From contig CANSEY010000001.1 of assembly GCA_947646015.1 (NCBI GenBank), positions 248,001 through 312,000 of the forward strand: a DNA stretch of 64,000 nt. The letters are read 5' to 3'. The notes beneath the pieces are model-generated. The model did not search any database. It was not told where the DNA came from and was given only the letters and a program-made list of their open reading frames with translations. The stretch comes from an uncultured Bacteroides sp. (GTDB taxonomy: Bacteria > Bacteroidota > Bacteroidia > Bacteroidales > Bacteroidaceae). Positions 40,220 to 50,323 of the stretch are shown here, piece by piece; position 1 is the stretch's first letter, and every line of letters starts with the position of its first letter. The position numbers and the translations under genes are program-made.

Positions 40220-43200
40220 ATGAATATATCCGAATTAAGTATACGACGGCCAGTACTCTCAACGGTACTGACCATCATCATTTTGCTCTTTGGACTGATC
40301 GGGTACAACTACCTGGGTGTCCGGGAGTATCCATCCGTAGATAACCCTATTATTTCGGTGTCCTGCTCCTATCCGGGTGCAAATGCCGATGTCATCGAGA
40401 ATCAGATCACCGAACCCCTGGAACAGAACATCAATGGTATTCCGGGCATCCGCTCACTCTCCAGTGTCAGTCAGCAGGGACAAAGCCGTATCACGGTAGA
40501 GTTTGAGCTTTCCGTCGACCTGGAAACAGCTGCCAATGACGTGCGTGACAAGGTATCACGCGCCCAACGTTATCTCCCGCGCGACTGTGACCCTCCTACC
40601 GTATCGAAAGCCGACGCCGATGCCACCCCTATCCTTATGGTGGCTTTGCAAAGCGACAAACGTTCTTTGCTGGAACTCAGTGAAATTGCCGACCTGACTG
40701 TAAAAGAACAGTTGCAAACGATCTCTGACGTAAGTAGTGTCTCCATTTGGGGAGAGAAACGATACTCCATGCGTTTATGGCTCGACCCCATCAAGATGTC
40801 CGGTTACGGGATCACTCCCATCGATGTGAAGAATGCGGTAGACAAAGAGAACGTGGAACTCCCTTCAGGTAGTATCGAAGGAAATACAACAGAACTTACC
40901 ATCCGTACTTTGGGACTGATGCACACTGCAGAAGAGTTCAACAACCTGATCGTCAAAGAAGAGAACGACCGCATCATCCGTTTCAGTGATATCGGACGAG
41001 CCGAACTGGGCCCTGCCGACATCAAAAGCTACATGAAGATGAATGGTGTACCCATGGTGGGAATCGTTGTAATCCCCCAGCCGGGTGCCAACCATATAAA
41101 GATAGCCGATGCGGTATATGAACGCATGGAGAAGATGCAGAAGGACCTCCCGGAAGACGTGAAGTATTCTTACGGATTCGATAACACCAAATTCATCCGT
41201 GCCTCTATCAGCGAAGTGAAAGAAACCGTTTACGTAGCTTTCATCCTGGTTATCATTATTATCTTCCTTTTTCTGCGCGACTGGCGTGTTACGCTGGTTC
41301 CCTGCATCGTGATTCCGGTATCGTTGATCGGTGCTTTCTTCGTTATGTATCTGGCGGACTTCTCCATCAACGTGCTCTCCATGCTGGCTGTTGTGCTGGC
41401 AGTGGGTCTGGTGGTGGACGACGCTATCGTAATGACGGAAAACATCTATGTCCGCATTGAGAAAGGTATGCCTCCGAAAGAGGCCGGCATCGAAGGGGCT
41501 AAAGAGATTTTCTTCGCTGTCATCTCTACCACCATTACGCTGGTTGCCGTATTCTTCCCCATCGTCTTTATGGAGGGGATGACAGGACGACTGTTCCGTG
41601 AATTTAGTATTGTTATTTCCGGTTCGGTTATCATCTCCTCTTTTGCGGCTCTGACCTTTACTCCGATGCTAGCCACCAAGTTACTGGTAAAACGGGAGAA
41701 ACAGAACTGGTTCTATCTGAAAACAGAACCTTTCTTCGAAGGAATGAACCGCCTCTACAGTCGTTCACTGGCTGTTTTCCTCCATAAACGTTGGATTGCC
41801 CTGCCCTTTGTAGCAATTACCATTGGCATCATTGCCTTCTTGTGGAATTACATCCCGGCAGAAATGGCTCCGTTGGAAGACCGTTCACAAATCAGTATCA
41901 ATACCCGTGGAGCCGAAGGTGTGACCTATGAATACATCCGGGACTATACGGAAGACATCAATGACCTCGTAGACTCGATTGTACCGGATGCCGAATCGGT
42001 AACCGCCCGTGTATCGAGTGGTAGCGGTAATGTGCGCATCACGCTGAAAGACATGAAAGACCGTGACTACACCCAGATGGATGTGGCTGAAAAACTGTCG
42101 GCAGCAGTACAGAAAAAGACGATGGCGCGTTCATTCGTCCAGCAGTCATCTTCTTTTGGCGGACGGCGTGGCGGTATGCCCGTCCAATACGTATTGCAGG
42201 CCACTAATATCGAAAAGCTACAGGAAGTACTGCCCAAATTCATGGCGAAGGTTTACGAGAACCCGGTATTCCAGATGGCAGACGTAGACCTGAAGTTCAG
42301 CAAGCCGGAGGCACGTATCAATATCAATCGCGACAAAGCCAGCATCATGGGGGTAAGTACACGTAACATCGCACAGACCCTGCAATACGGTCTGAGCGGA
42401 CAGCGAATGGGCTACTTCTATATGAACGGCAAGCAATATGAGATCTTAGGAGAAATCAACCGCCAGCAACGTAACACACCTGCCAATCTGAAATCGATCT
42501 ACATTCGTAGTGACAAAGGAGATATGGTGCAATTGGACAACCTGATTGAACTGACCGGTGGCATCGCGCCTCCGAAACTGTATCGTTACAATCGTTTCGT
42601 TTCGGCCACTGTTTCCGCCGGATTGGCCGAAGGAAAAACCATCGGACAAGGATTGGACGAAATGGACAAGATAGCCAAAGAGACGCTGGACGGCACGTTC
42701 CGCACAGCATTGACCGGTGATTCGAAAGAATATCGCGAGAGTTCTTCAAGTCTGATGTTTGCTTTTATTCTGGCCATTGTACTGATTTACCTGATCCTGG
42801 CAGCACAGTTCGAGAGTTTTAAAGACCCGCTGATCATTATGCTGACCGTCCCCCTGGCTATTGCAGGCGCATTGGTATTCATGTATTTTGGAGGTATCAC
42901 AATGAACATCTTCAGCCAGATCGGCATTATTATGCTGATTGGACTGGTGGCTAAAAACGGTATCCTGATCGTAGAGTTTGCCAACCTGAAACAAGAAACG
43001 GGTGAGGATAAGATGACAGCCATCAAAGATGCGGCGTTACAACGCCTGCGTCCTATCCTGATGACAAGTGCTTCTACCATCCTGGGATTAATCCCGCTGG
43101 CTTTCGCCTCGGGTGAAGGTTGCAACCAACGTATCGCAATGGGTACGGCTGTAGTGGGAGGTATGTTGGTATCTACCCTGCTGACCATGTACATCGTACC

Positions 43201-43255
43201 TGCCATTTACAGTTATATTTCGACGAACCGAAGTAATAAATTAAAGCAAGAATGA
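40220..43255 (+). CDS. RND multidrug efflux pump, inner membrane subunit
   Basis: 1011 residues, AcrB/MexB/BmeB type of the hydrophobe/amphiphile RND family. Twelve membrane helices and two large periplasmic loops; the proton-relay aspartates are in helix 4 (AVGLVVDDAIVMTENIYVR). N-terminal SELSIRRPVLSTVLTII and the second-half IGLVAKNGILIVEFANL are typical. It pumps drugs or bile-like amphiphiles out, driven by protons. The last ORF of the operon starts inside its stop (ATGA). Confidence 0.97.
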   Translation: MNISELSIRRPVLSTVLTIIILLFGLIGYNYLGVREYPSVDNPIISVSCSYPGANADVIENQITEPLEQNINGIPGIRSLSSVSQQGQSRITVEFELSVDLETAANDVRDKVSRAQRYLPRDCDPPTVSKADADATPILMVALQSDKRSLLELSEIADLTVKEQLQTISDVSSVSIWGEKRYSMRLWLDPIKMSGYGITPIDVKNAVDKENVELPSGSIEGNTTELTIRTLGLMHTAEEFNNLIVKEENDRIIRFSDIGRAELGPADIKSYMKMNGVPMVGIVVIPQPGANHIKIADAVYERMEKMQKDLPEDVKYSYGFDNTKFIRASISEVKETVYVAFILVIIIIFLFLRDWRVTLVPCIVIPVSLIGAFFVMYLADFSINVLSMLAVVLAVGLVVDDAIVMTENIYVRIEKGMPPKEAGIEGAKEIFFAVISTTITLVAVFFPIVFMEGMTGRLFREFSIVISGSVIISSFAALTFTPMLATKLLVKREKQNWFYLKTEPFFEGMNRLYSRSLAVFLHKRWIALPFVAITIGIIAFLWNYIPAEMAPLEDRSQISINTRGAEGVTYEYIRDYTEDINDLVDSIVPDAESVTARVSSGSGNVRITLKDMKDRDYTQMDVAEKLSAAVQKKTMARSFVQQSSSFGGRRGGMPVQYVLQATNIEKLQEVLPKFMAKVYENPVFQMADVDLKFSKPEARININRDKASIMGVSTRNIAQTLQYGLSGQRMGYFYMNGKQYEILGEINRQQRNTPANLKSIYIRSDKGDMVQLDNLIELTGGIAPPKLYRYNRFVSATVSAGLAEGKTIGQGLDEMDKIAKETLDGTFRTALTGDSKEYRESSSSLMFAFILAIVLIYLILAAQFESFKDPLIIMLTVPLAIAGALVFMYFGGITMNIFSQIGIIMLIGLVAKNGILIVEFANLKQETGEDKMTAIKDAALQRLRPILMTSASTILGLIPLAFASGEGCNQRIAMGTAVVGGMLVSTLLTMYIVPAIYSYISTNRSNKLKQE

Positions 43256-44577
43256 AACAGATCGTCTTATCTATCATAGCATTGTGCTGTGCTCCTTTTG
43301 CCATGCAGGCACAGCAGCCACAAATATATACCCTGAAATCCTGCCTGGAGTATGGACTTCAGAATAACTACTCCCTGCAAATAGTCCGCAATGAAGAGCA
43401 AGTGAGCAGGAACAACGCCACCCCGGGCAACGCAGGCTATCTGCCGACACTCGATTTTACGGCAGGATACAAGGGGACAGTGGACAACACTAATACCAAG
43501 GTCCGGGCCACCGGAGAATCAGTAAAAGAAAACGGTGTCTTCGACCAAACCTTGAATGTGGGTCTGAACTTGAACTGGACCATCTTCGATGGCTTTAACA
43601 TTACAGCCAATTACCAGAAACTGAAAGAGCTGCAACTACAGGGAGAAACCAATACCCGTATCGCCATCGAGGACCTGATAGCCAATCTGGCAGCCGAATA
43701 TTACAACTATGTTCAGCAAAAAATTCGCTTGCAAAATTTCCGTTATGCGGTATCTTTGTCGAAAGAGCGCCTGCGAATCGTAGAAGAACGTTACCACATC
43801 GGTAACTTCTCCCGTCTGGACTATCAACAGGCAAAAGTGGACTTCAACGCCGACAGCGCCAAATACATGAAGCAACAGGAATTGCTGCATACCTCGCGCA
43901 TCCAGTTAAACGAACTGATGGCCAACGAAGATGTGGATCAACCGCTCGTGATAGAAGACAGCATTATAAAAGTGAATGCCGGGCTTCGATTCGAAGAGTT
44001 GTGGAATGCTACCTTACTGACGAACGCGTCACTGTTGAAAGCTGAACAAAACAACACGCTCGCCATGCTGGACTATAAGAAAGTAAACTCGCGCAACTAC
44101 CCTTACCTGAAGATGAATACCGGATACGGATATACCTTCAATAAGTACGATATTGCCGCTAATAGCCAAAGAGGTAATCTGGGAGCCAATTTTGGAGTAA
44201 CGGTAGGCTTCAACATCTTCGATGGAAATCGCCGACGCGAAAAAAACAATGCACGTATTGCCATAAAAAATGCCCGCCTTCAACGTGAACAACTGGAGCA
44301 AGGGCTGAAAGCAGACCTTAGCAATCTGTGGCAGGCCTACCAGAATAATCTGCAAATGCTGAAACTGGAACGACAGAATCTGGTAGCCGCCAAAGAGAAT
44401 CACGAGATAGCTATGGAACGCTACATGCTAGGCAACCTTTCGGGTATCGAAATGCGGGAAGCGCAGAAAAGTTTGCTGGATGCCGAAGAACGCATACTTT
44501 CGGCTGAATACGATACCAAGTTATGTGAGATTTCACTTTTACAAATCAGTGGAAAGATCACGAAATACCTGGAATAG
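43252..44577 (+). CDS. TolC family outer membrane channel
   Basis: 441 residues with a signal peptide (about 1-21, AMQAQ). Two OEP repeats of long helices and strands (LKSCLEYGLQNNYSLQI, NWTIFDGFNITANYQKL; later GVTVGFNIFDGNRR) as in TolC. It forms the outer membrane exit duct for the RND pump upstream, with which it overlaps by four bases. It may also serve the HlyD/PCAT exporter or the MacAB-like pair, neither of which has its own channel in this window. Confidence 0.95.
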   Translation: MKQIVLSIIALCCAPFAMQAQQPQIYTLKSCLEYGLQNNYSLQIVRNEEQVSRNNATPGNAGYLPTLDFTAGYKGTVDNTNTKVRATGESVKENGVFDQTLNVGLNLNWTIFDGFNITANYQKLKELQLQGETNTRIAIEDLIANLAAEYYNYVQQKIRLQNFRYAVSLSKERLRIVEERYHIGNFSRLDYQQAKVDFNADSAKYMKQQELLHTSRIQLNELMANEDVDQPLVIEDSIIKVNAGLRFEELWNATLLTNASLLKAEQNNTLAMLDYKKVNSRNYPYLKMNTGYGYTFNKYDIAANSQRGNLGANFGVTVGFNIFDGNRRREKNNARIAIKNARLQREQLEQGLKADLSNLWQAYQNNLQMLKLERQNLVAAKENHEIAMERYMLGNLSGIEMREAQKSLLDAEERILSAEYDTKLCEISLLQISGKITKYLE

Positions 44578-44647
44578 AATGGGAATATCCGAAGAATGGG
44601 TGGGATAAGCCACAAAAGTTTACACTCCTCCCCATACAAACATACGC

Positions 44648-44714
44648 CCCGTTGGTTTAAAGCCTAAGGTCTATCGGTTTAAAACCAAGACCCCTTTCCT
44701 TTGAAACCAACGGG
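44648..44714. repeat. CCCGTTGGTTT inverted repeat with inner GGTTTAAAACC palindrome
   Basis: CCCGTTGGTTT (44648-44658) pairs with AAACCAACGGG (44704-44714); a GGTTTAAAACC palindrome lies between, and GGTTTTAAAGG follows. Located after the TolC gene stop at 44577. Confidence 0.7.
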
Positions 44715-44853
44715 ACTTTGGTTTTAAAGGTATTTTCACGTTGGTACAATACTATCTATCAGCACATTGTGAGTGAGACATTCGTTAAAGCAGGCTCCTC
44801 GGTTCGCATCTTAATTACTGACAAGAAGAACTACAAACCCACTTCCGAGAGAT

Positions 44854-44961
44854 GTGTCGAAACTCTTTTCACCACAGAGTAGCACAGAGTCTTTTTATGA
44901 ATAATCAACAACTTAGAATCGGCTCAGTGTTACTCTGCGTCTTCTGTGGTGGGTTTTGACA
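44854..44961. repeat. CACCACAGA inverted-repeat element
   Basis: The left arm GTGTCGAAAC...CACCACAGA and the right arm TCTGTGGTG...TTTTGACAC are inverted, with ACAGAGT/ACTCTG sub-repeats inside. The same TTTTCACCACAGA block reappears at 46801 as a terminator. Confidence 0.65.
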
Positions 44962-45015
44962 CCTCCTCAATCCCTAAAAGTGAACATCCTATGACCGTAT
45001 GTGTTATGAATTAAT

Positions 45016-45023
45016 TATCTTTG
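45016..45023 (+). promoter_or_regulatory. -7 box of the APC permease gene
   Basis: TATCTTTG, 82 nt before the ATG at 45105. No clear -33 TTG. Confidence 0.45.
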
Positions 45024-45104
45024 CAACTTCAAATAAATAGCTAAGTCTGGAAAAGAATTACCTATTCCAAATACAACCATAACCAGTAAAGAAAAAACAA
45101 GAAG

Positions 45105-46772
45105 ATGGGATTATTCATAAAGAAACCCTTTGAAGCCCTATTGGCAGAGGCCAATGCGTCGGGCAGTAAATCATTAAAACGAGTATTAGGCCCCTGGAGT
45201 CTGGTAGCACTGGGCGTTGGTGTTATCATCGGAGCAGGACTCTTCTCAATCACCGGCACCGTAGCAGCGGGCTACACCGGACCGGCCATCACCCTTTCAT
45301 TCGCCATAGCTGCACTCGGATGCTGCTTCGCAGGACTCTGCTACGCTGAGTTCGCTTCTATGATTCCGGTGGCAGGCAGTGCTTATACGTATTCATACGC
45401 CACCATGGGCGAACTGATAGCCTGGATCATCGGCTGGGATCTCGTTCTCGAATATACCGTAGCAGCCACTACCGTCAGTATCAGTTGGAGCCGATATCTC
45501 GTCGTCTTTCTTGAAGGACTCGATATACATCTGCCGCAAGCCCTGACCGCCTGCCCATGGGATGGGGGAATCGTCAATATCCCGGCGTTCCTGATCGTAG
45601 TGTTGATGAGCATCTTCCTGATTCGCGGAACAGAAGGCAGCTCCATCTTCAACGGCATCGTTGTATTTCTCAAAGTATCGGTGATCGCCATATTCGTTGT
45701 CCTGGGCTGGAAATATATCAATGCCGACAACTATACTCCATACATCCCCGCCAATACAGGTACACTTGGCGAATACGGTCTCTCAGGTGTCCTGCGTGGA
45801 GCCGCCATCGTTTTCTTTGCTTTCCTGGGATTCGATGCCGTCAGTACGGCTGCACAGGAAACAAAAAATCCGAAACGGAATATGCCGATCGGTATCCTGG
45901 TATCACTCTTGGTATGTACCGTACTTTATATGCTGTTTGCCCACGTAATGACAGGAGTAGCCCATTATACCGAATTTAGCGGCCAGCAGGGCATCGCACC
46001 GGTAGCCATTGCCATCGAACACATGGGACATGCCGATGCAACAGGCATCATTCACCCGGATTATCCGTGGCTGAACCGTGCCATCGTTCTTGCCATCCTG
46101 TTCGGCTATTGTTCGGTCATTATGGTTACTTTATTGGGGCAAAGCCGTGTTTTCCTGAGCATGAGCCATGACGGACTACTTCCCCCCTTCTTTTCGCACA
46201 TCAACGAGAAGTTCCGTACACCGGCGCGCAGCAACCTCCTGTTTATGCTGATAGTGGGCCTGCTCGCCGCATTTGTTCCGGCACGCCTGGCGGGAGAGAT
46301 GACCAGCATCGGTACACTGATGGCTTTCACACTGGTATGCGCAGCCGTCCTCGTAGTGCGAAAGACCATGCCGAACGTACCTCGTTCATTTAAAACTCCG
46401 TTTGTACCTCTCGTCCCCATTCTGGGAATACTCACTTGTCTGTGCATGATGCTTTTCCTTCCGGCCGATACCTGGATACGATTAGTACTGTGGATGCTGA
46501 TCGGACTGGACATCTATGTCGGCTACGGCATGAAACACAGTAAACTGGAACATGGTGTGAAAAATCGCCGGGGACAATCGGCATTGAACATGATCGGCAT
46601 TGCACTGTCTCTGCTTTGTGTCATTACCGGCTTATGGCATCAGCAGACCGTAGGTTGGAATGAAAGTAAAGTATTGCTGATCATCTCGTTTGTTTTCGCA
46701 TTTACGCATTGTGCATATTATATGATGCGGATATGGAAAGGGACAACAAAACAAACGAATGACAACGGTTAA
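45105..46772 (+). CDS. APC superfamily amino acid permease
   Basis: 555 residues with 12 to 14 membrane helices. The APC core is evident in helix 1 (LGVGVIIGAGLFSITG, with the unwound GAGLF substrate segment) and helix 6 (AIVFFAFLGFDAVSTAAQETKNP), as in cationic amino acid transporters (CAT/YfnA type). It imports amino acids; lysine/arginine-type substrates are typical of the subfamily but not proved here. Single gene ended by the terminator at 46801. Confidence 0.92.
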   Translation: MGLFIKKPFEALLAEANASGSKSLKRVLGPWSLVALGVGVIIGAGLFSITGTVAAGYTGPAITLSFAIAALGCCFAGLCYAEFASMIPVAGSAYTYSYATMGELIAWIIGWDLVLEYTVAATTVSISWSRYLVVFLEGLDIHLPQALTACPWDGGIVNIPAFLIVVLMSIFLIRGTEGSSIFNGIVVFLKVSVIAIFVVLGWKYINADNYTPYIPANTGTLGEYGLSGVLRGAAIVFFAFLGFDAVSTAAQETKNPKRNMPIGILVSLLVCTVLYMLFAHVMTGVAHYTEFSGQQGIAPVAIAIEHMGHADATGIIHPDYPWLNRAIVLAILFGYCSVIMVTLLGQSRVFLSMSHDGLLPPFFSHINEKFRTPARSNLLFMLIVGLLAAFVPARLAGEMTSIGTLMAFTLVCAAVLVVRKTMPNVPRSFKTPFVPLVPILGILTCLCMMLFLPADTWIRLVLWMLIGLDIYVGYGMKHSKLEHGVKNRRGQSALNMIGIALSLLCVITGLWHQQTVGWNESKVLLIISFVFAFTHCAYYMMRIWKGTTKQTNDNG

Positions 46773-46800
46773 CTCTGAGGAAAGGAGGTATATAAAACTG

Positions 46801-46861
46801 TTTTCACCACAGATAACACAGATTATCAAAAACAATAACCTGTGTTATCTGTGGTAGAAAA
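46801..46861. terminator. Bidirectional terminator built from the CACCACAGA repeat
   Basis: ACCACAGATAACACAG (46806-46821) pairs perfectly with 46840-46855; TTTTC and GAAAA extend the stem. It separates the convergent APC permease and GH89 genes. Confidence 0.88.
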
Positions 46862-46864
46862 GTA

Positions 46865-49021
46865 TTATTCAACCGCTTGCATCACCTGCTTCGCTACTTC
46901 AATACAGTCTCCTTCCGCCTCGGTAGAATAGGGATTGGCAGCTTTCGTCCAAGGTTCCTCTATGGCATAGAAATCAATTTCCGCAGGGGTCTTTCCCTCT
47001 ATCCGCTGAGAAAGAAAGTCGAAATATAGTTTCCAACGCATGTAATAGAAATCTTTCAGCAAGCCGTTCCACTCTTTGTGAGCATAGTCTCGGAGACCAC
47101 CGTAATCGGCCGCGTTCCGGTTACCCCAGGTCGTAATCTGTACACGGGCATTCCATTCGTACAGTTCCTTTTCTTCGGGTGTATCACCCAACGCACGCGC
47201 CTCTTCAATCCACTTTCCTACTCGAAACTCCGGACGGGTTCCCAACAGTTTATCCTGCAACAAAATCAGGTCGAGGAACTTTCCCGATGCCAGTGCAAAG
47301 AGTTGTTTATCACCTGCACGATAAGCGGCAGTCACAGCTTTCTGCATCAGACGTCCCTTCTCTGCCAGTGCCTGGCGGACAATATCTACCAAATCGTATT
47401 CAAAATTATTGTTACCTTTAAAGCGATCGGCTACGGAAACCATCAGGCGGGCAGCTTCTATCACCTCCTGCGGACGGTAGTAATCTTTCATTTCCGACCA
47501 GCTGGACACCTGGTACACATCTTCCGCCGGACGGGCACAAAATACTGATTCGTGTGTCCCCTGCTGGGTCAGGTTCTTCGGCGAGTTATAAATAGAGTTC
47601 GCCAGATTGGTCCAGGCAGCCTGTACCACCGGATCATCAACGCCATAACGGGCTTTTACATACTCCTTCAGCCACTCTTCCTTCGTGAACCGGTCGGGAC
47701 GCCAAGGCAGCTCCATCACCAGCTCGTACATCACCGGATTGTTTTCAATCCCTTCAGGAGTCATTCCCACCCCTTTCAGCGTAGCGCTTGCATGCGGATC
47801 GGCTTTGGCAAGATAGAAGTTATCGATCACATTGTCCATCTTTCCGTGCAATCCCACATTGCCACCATAATTCAAAAGCATACAATAGATCCAATCGTGC
47901 TGCCCGTATCCGTTCTTGCGATACCACTCGGAAGTAGAATCTCCCCACTGCGGACGGCACTCACTGGTCAGGTCAAGTATCAGCAAATCTCCAGCTTTCA
48001 GGTTCTCAATCATCTTGGGACGCGGATTTGCCTGCCAGGCCTGAGCCACCCAGACAGCCTTCGGATTGGCCTTCTTCATAGCTTTCATCACTGCCTTACC
48101 GGCTGCATCGAGGTCGACACCTGCAGTGTTTCCCCCTTCGTGAAAGGGGTCCATAGAGTAAAAGTTAGCTTTGCCGTACAGTTTCTCAAGTTCTTTGTAG
48201 TAAAGAGAAGAAATCTCCTCGAAACGCGGATCACTCGGTTGCAGGAACGCCGGACGACGGTAGCCGCACCATGTTCCCGGGTCGGATACGTTCAGGCCGA
48301 GTTTCTCTTTCGCATTATGGGGTACCATACCGCAATAGCCCGGAAGCACCGGCTCTATACCGTATTCGCGCATACGCTTCAGTATCTTTTTTTGCAAAGC
48401 AATCTGCCGGGTATACCAGCTGTCGGGATTGGGACCACCCCAACCTTCCAAGTTATTCATCAGCCACCAGGCAAAAAATCCCGGACCCGAAATGAATTCA
48501 TTGATCTCTGTCTTGGTATATCCCAACTTATCAAGCACATTGTGCCACACAGCCTCAGCTCCGGTCACCGCCAAAGGAATATTGATGCCGTGTAGAGCCA
48601 TCCAGTCAATCTCTTTCTCCCATCGGTTCCAATCCCAGAAAGCCATAGAGTAAGAGAAAGTACAATAATTCAGGTCGTAGCGGTAGGGCAATATTGTTTC
48701 CCTGCGTTCTTTCTTTGTCACCGGCGGAAGTACAGCCGGCAGTTTCGCCTGCATTCCGTTCCATGAGAGATGAATACCTGCGTAATACTTCAGATACCAA
48801 TTCAGCCCGGTGGCAATGCTTACATAGTTATTTCCACGAATAACGACTTTATCACCTTTCTGGTCGAGTTCAAAGAAGTCGGCATCAGACTTCACCTGCT
48901 CGATAATAAACTTCTTCGAAGCTCCTTTGTCAATGCGCTCCAACAATCCGGTTACCGGAGAAGCCATTGCCCAAGAAGCGACACAAAGTAAAATTGTTAA
49001 TAGTATTGATTTACGATTCAT
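46865..49021 (-). CDS. Alpha-N-acetylglucosaminidase, GH89
   Basis: 718 residues with a signal peptide (1-20, WAMASPV). The family layout is complete: small N-terminal domain, TIM barrel with DLNYCTFSYSMAFWDWNRWE, GVTGAEAVW-like region, NFYSMDPFHEGGNTAGVD and a C-terminal helical domain. GH89 removes terminal alpha-GlcNAc from heparan sulfate or from gastric/intestinal mucin O-glycans, so a mucin-foraging or GAG role is likely. Twenty-four bases downstream of an acyltransferase gene on the same strand, probably one operon. No SusC/D pair is adjacent. Confidence 0.94.
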   Translation of the reverse strand: MNRKSILLTILLCVASWAMASPVTGLLERIDKGASKKFIIEQVKSDADFFELDQKGDKVVIRGNNYVSIATGLNWYLKYYAGIHLSWNGMQAKLPAVLPPVTKKERRETILPYRYDLNYCTFSYSMAFWDWNRWEKEIDWMALHGINIPLAVTGAEAVWHNVLDKLGYTKTEINEFISGPGFFAWWLMNNLEGWGGPNPDSWYTRQIALQKKILKRMREYGIEPVLPGYCGMVPHNAKEKLGLNVSDPGTWCGYRRPAFLQPSDPRFEEISSLYYKELEKLYGKANFYSMDPFHEGGNTAGVDLDAAGKAVMKAMKKANPKAVWVAQAWQANPRPKMIENLKAGDLLILDLTSECRPQWGDSTSEWYRKNGYGQHDWIYCMLLNYGGNVGLHGKMDNVIDNFYLAKADPHASATLKGVGMTPEGIENNPVMYELVMELPWRPDRFTKEEWLKEYVKARYGVDDPVVQAAWTNLANSIYNSPKNLTQQGTHESVFCARPAEDVYQVSSWSEMKDYYRPQEVIEAARLMVSVADRFKGNNNFEYDLVDIVRQALAEKGRLMQKAVTAAYRAGDKQLFALASGKFLDLILLQDKLLGTRPEFRVGKWIEEARALGDTPEEKELYEWNARVQITTWGNRNAADYGGLRDYAHKEWNGLLKDFYYMRWKLYFDFLSQRIEGKTPAEIDFYAIEEPWTKAANPYSTEAEGDCIEVAKQVMQAVE

Positions 49022-49045
49022 AAATAATATGCTTTAATTACAGTT

Positions 49046-50191
49046 TTATCCCATAATCCATTTCGCCTTCTTGCCCAGCACACGATAGACAGTCCACACA
49101 ATCAGCCACGAAGCACCGAAGGCAAAAACAGACGCCACTGGTATCTGAATGCCCAGAGGTACACCTAACGCACGTACCAACAGTACGGAAGGGCCGGTAA
49201 AGAAATAGTGTATCATATAGATGCCGAAACCACACAAAGTGAGGTTGGCAAGTGCCTTCCTGATCCCCTCCGAACGGAAATTCACCTTCTTGCAAAGCAT
49301 AAACACGGGAATGGTCATCATCACTACATTCAGGGAACAATAAGTGAAGAAGAGTTCGAGCATCTCGTCGCTAAACTCCGGCAAAGCCGTGACGTAGCGG
49401 AAGCCGAAGAAGGTAACGGCATATCCTATTACAAACATCGGCAGACCGATTGCCAGGATCTTACCCAAAGACCAGTCAAGGTTGCGCAGATAGTGTCCCA
49501 ACAACAGATAGCCATTGAAACCGGCAAAGTAATAAAGCATGCCGAACGCATTCCATGAACAGGTTCCCCAAAGGTATTGTGCCACAAACTGGTTGTAGTA
49601 TGGCAACAACAGAGTGACAGCCCATGCACCGAGAAACCACAGCTTCGCCTTATCGGATGCTTTCTCCACCCAGGCAGAAAAGACGGGGAGGTAAAGATAC
49701 AGACCGATCAGCAGGTAAATATACCACATGTGTACATCTACTATGGAGAAATTAAAAGGAATCTGAGCAATGTAGTCCAAAGAGACAGGCAGCGACTGGC
49801 GCATCACTTCCTCGCCCGAATAAGGGAAAAAGTCGAGAATGACTTCCGGTTTGATGCCCAACACTCCGGTGATCCAGGGAAACAGATTGTAGATAACGGA
49901 CCAGACCAGAAACGGCCACAGGACGCGCGGAATGCGTTTCTTATAAAAGACAGAGATCTCGCCGCGCACCGGAAGAAGCAGTGCTCCGGTAATCATCACG
50001 AACAGGGGGACGCAAGGACGAAGCAAGGCTCCGTAGATGGCACCCCAGAGTTTTATTTCGCCAATATTGGGCGGTGTGCCCGGATAAAAGTTAAAAGGGT
50101 CTGTGCAGTGACAACAGACAACGGTAAACATGGCTACGAAGCGGACAACGTCCAGCCAGACAATGTGTTGAGGATTCTTTTGTAGTTCCAT
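49046..50191 (-). CDS. Acyltransferase 3 family membrane protein
   Basis: 381 residues with about ten membrane helices. The family markers are IVWLDVVRFVAMFTVVCCHC at the N-terminus (the R and H catalytic region) and later VPLFVMITGALLLP. Members O-acetylate or acylate surface glycans, antibiotics or lipids, using cytosolic acyl donors. The acceptor is unknown; the neighbouring GH89 gene suggests but does not show a glycan link. Confidence 0.9.
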   Translation of the reverse strand: MELQKNPQHIVWLDVVRFVAMFTVVCCHCTDPFNFYPGTPPNIGEIKLWGAIYGALLRPCVPLFVMITGALLLPVRGEISVFYKKRIPRVLWPFLVWSVIYNLFPWITGVLGIKPEVILDFFPYSGEEVMRQSLPVSLDYIAQIPFNFSIVDVHMWYIYLLIGLYLYLPVFSAWVEKASDKAKLWFLGAWAVTLLLPYYNQFVAQYLWGTCSWNAFGMLYYFAGFNGYLLLGHYLRNLDWSLGKILAIGLPMFVIGYAVTFFGFRYVTALPEFSDEMLELFFTYCSLNVVMMTIPVFMLCKKVNFRSEGIRKALANLTLCGFGIYMIHYFFTGPSVLLVRALGVPLGIQIPVASVFAFGASWLIVWTVYRVLGKKAKWIMG

Positions 50192-50237
50192 CGGTGGTTC
50201 GTTTTACTGATAATGATCAAGGTATTTATAATGAGAA

Positions 50238-50269
50238 AGGCATCTGTATAACACAGCATACAGACGCCT
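50238..50269 (-). terminator. Stem-loop after fumarase
   Basis: AGGCATCTGTAT (50238-50249) pairs with ATACAGACGCCT (50258-50269) with one mismatch. On the minus strand it is followed by TTTCTC. It lies 55 nt after the fumarase stop. Confidence 0.65.
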
Positions 50270-50323
50270 CTCACTCGAGTTAAAATGATAAACAACTATT
50301 ATTAATAGTCACTTACCCATTTC

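Larger units (their letters stand above)
44578..45104. other. Gene-free stretch with two inverted-repeat elements
   Basis: No coding frame. It holds a GGTTTAAAACC-type inverted repeat (44648-44714) and a CACCACAGA-type inverted repeat (44854-44961), both resembling dispersed intergenic elements, then a -7-like box TATCTTTG at 45016-45023 for the permease gene. Confidence 0.65.

Noticed and set aside
47552..48595. 347-codon open frame on the plus strand
   Set aside because: It lies antisense to the GH89 gene, has no family resemblance and follows from the codon pattern of the real gene.
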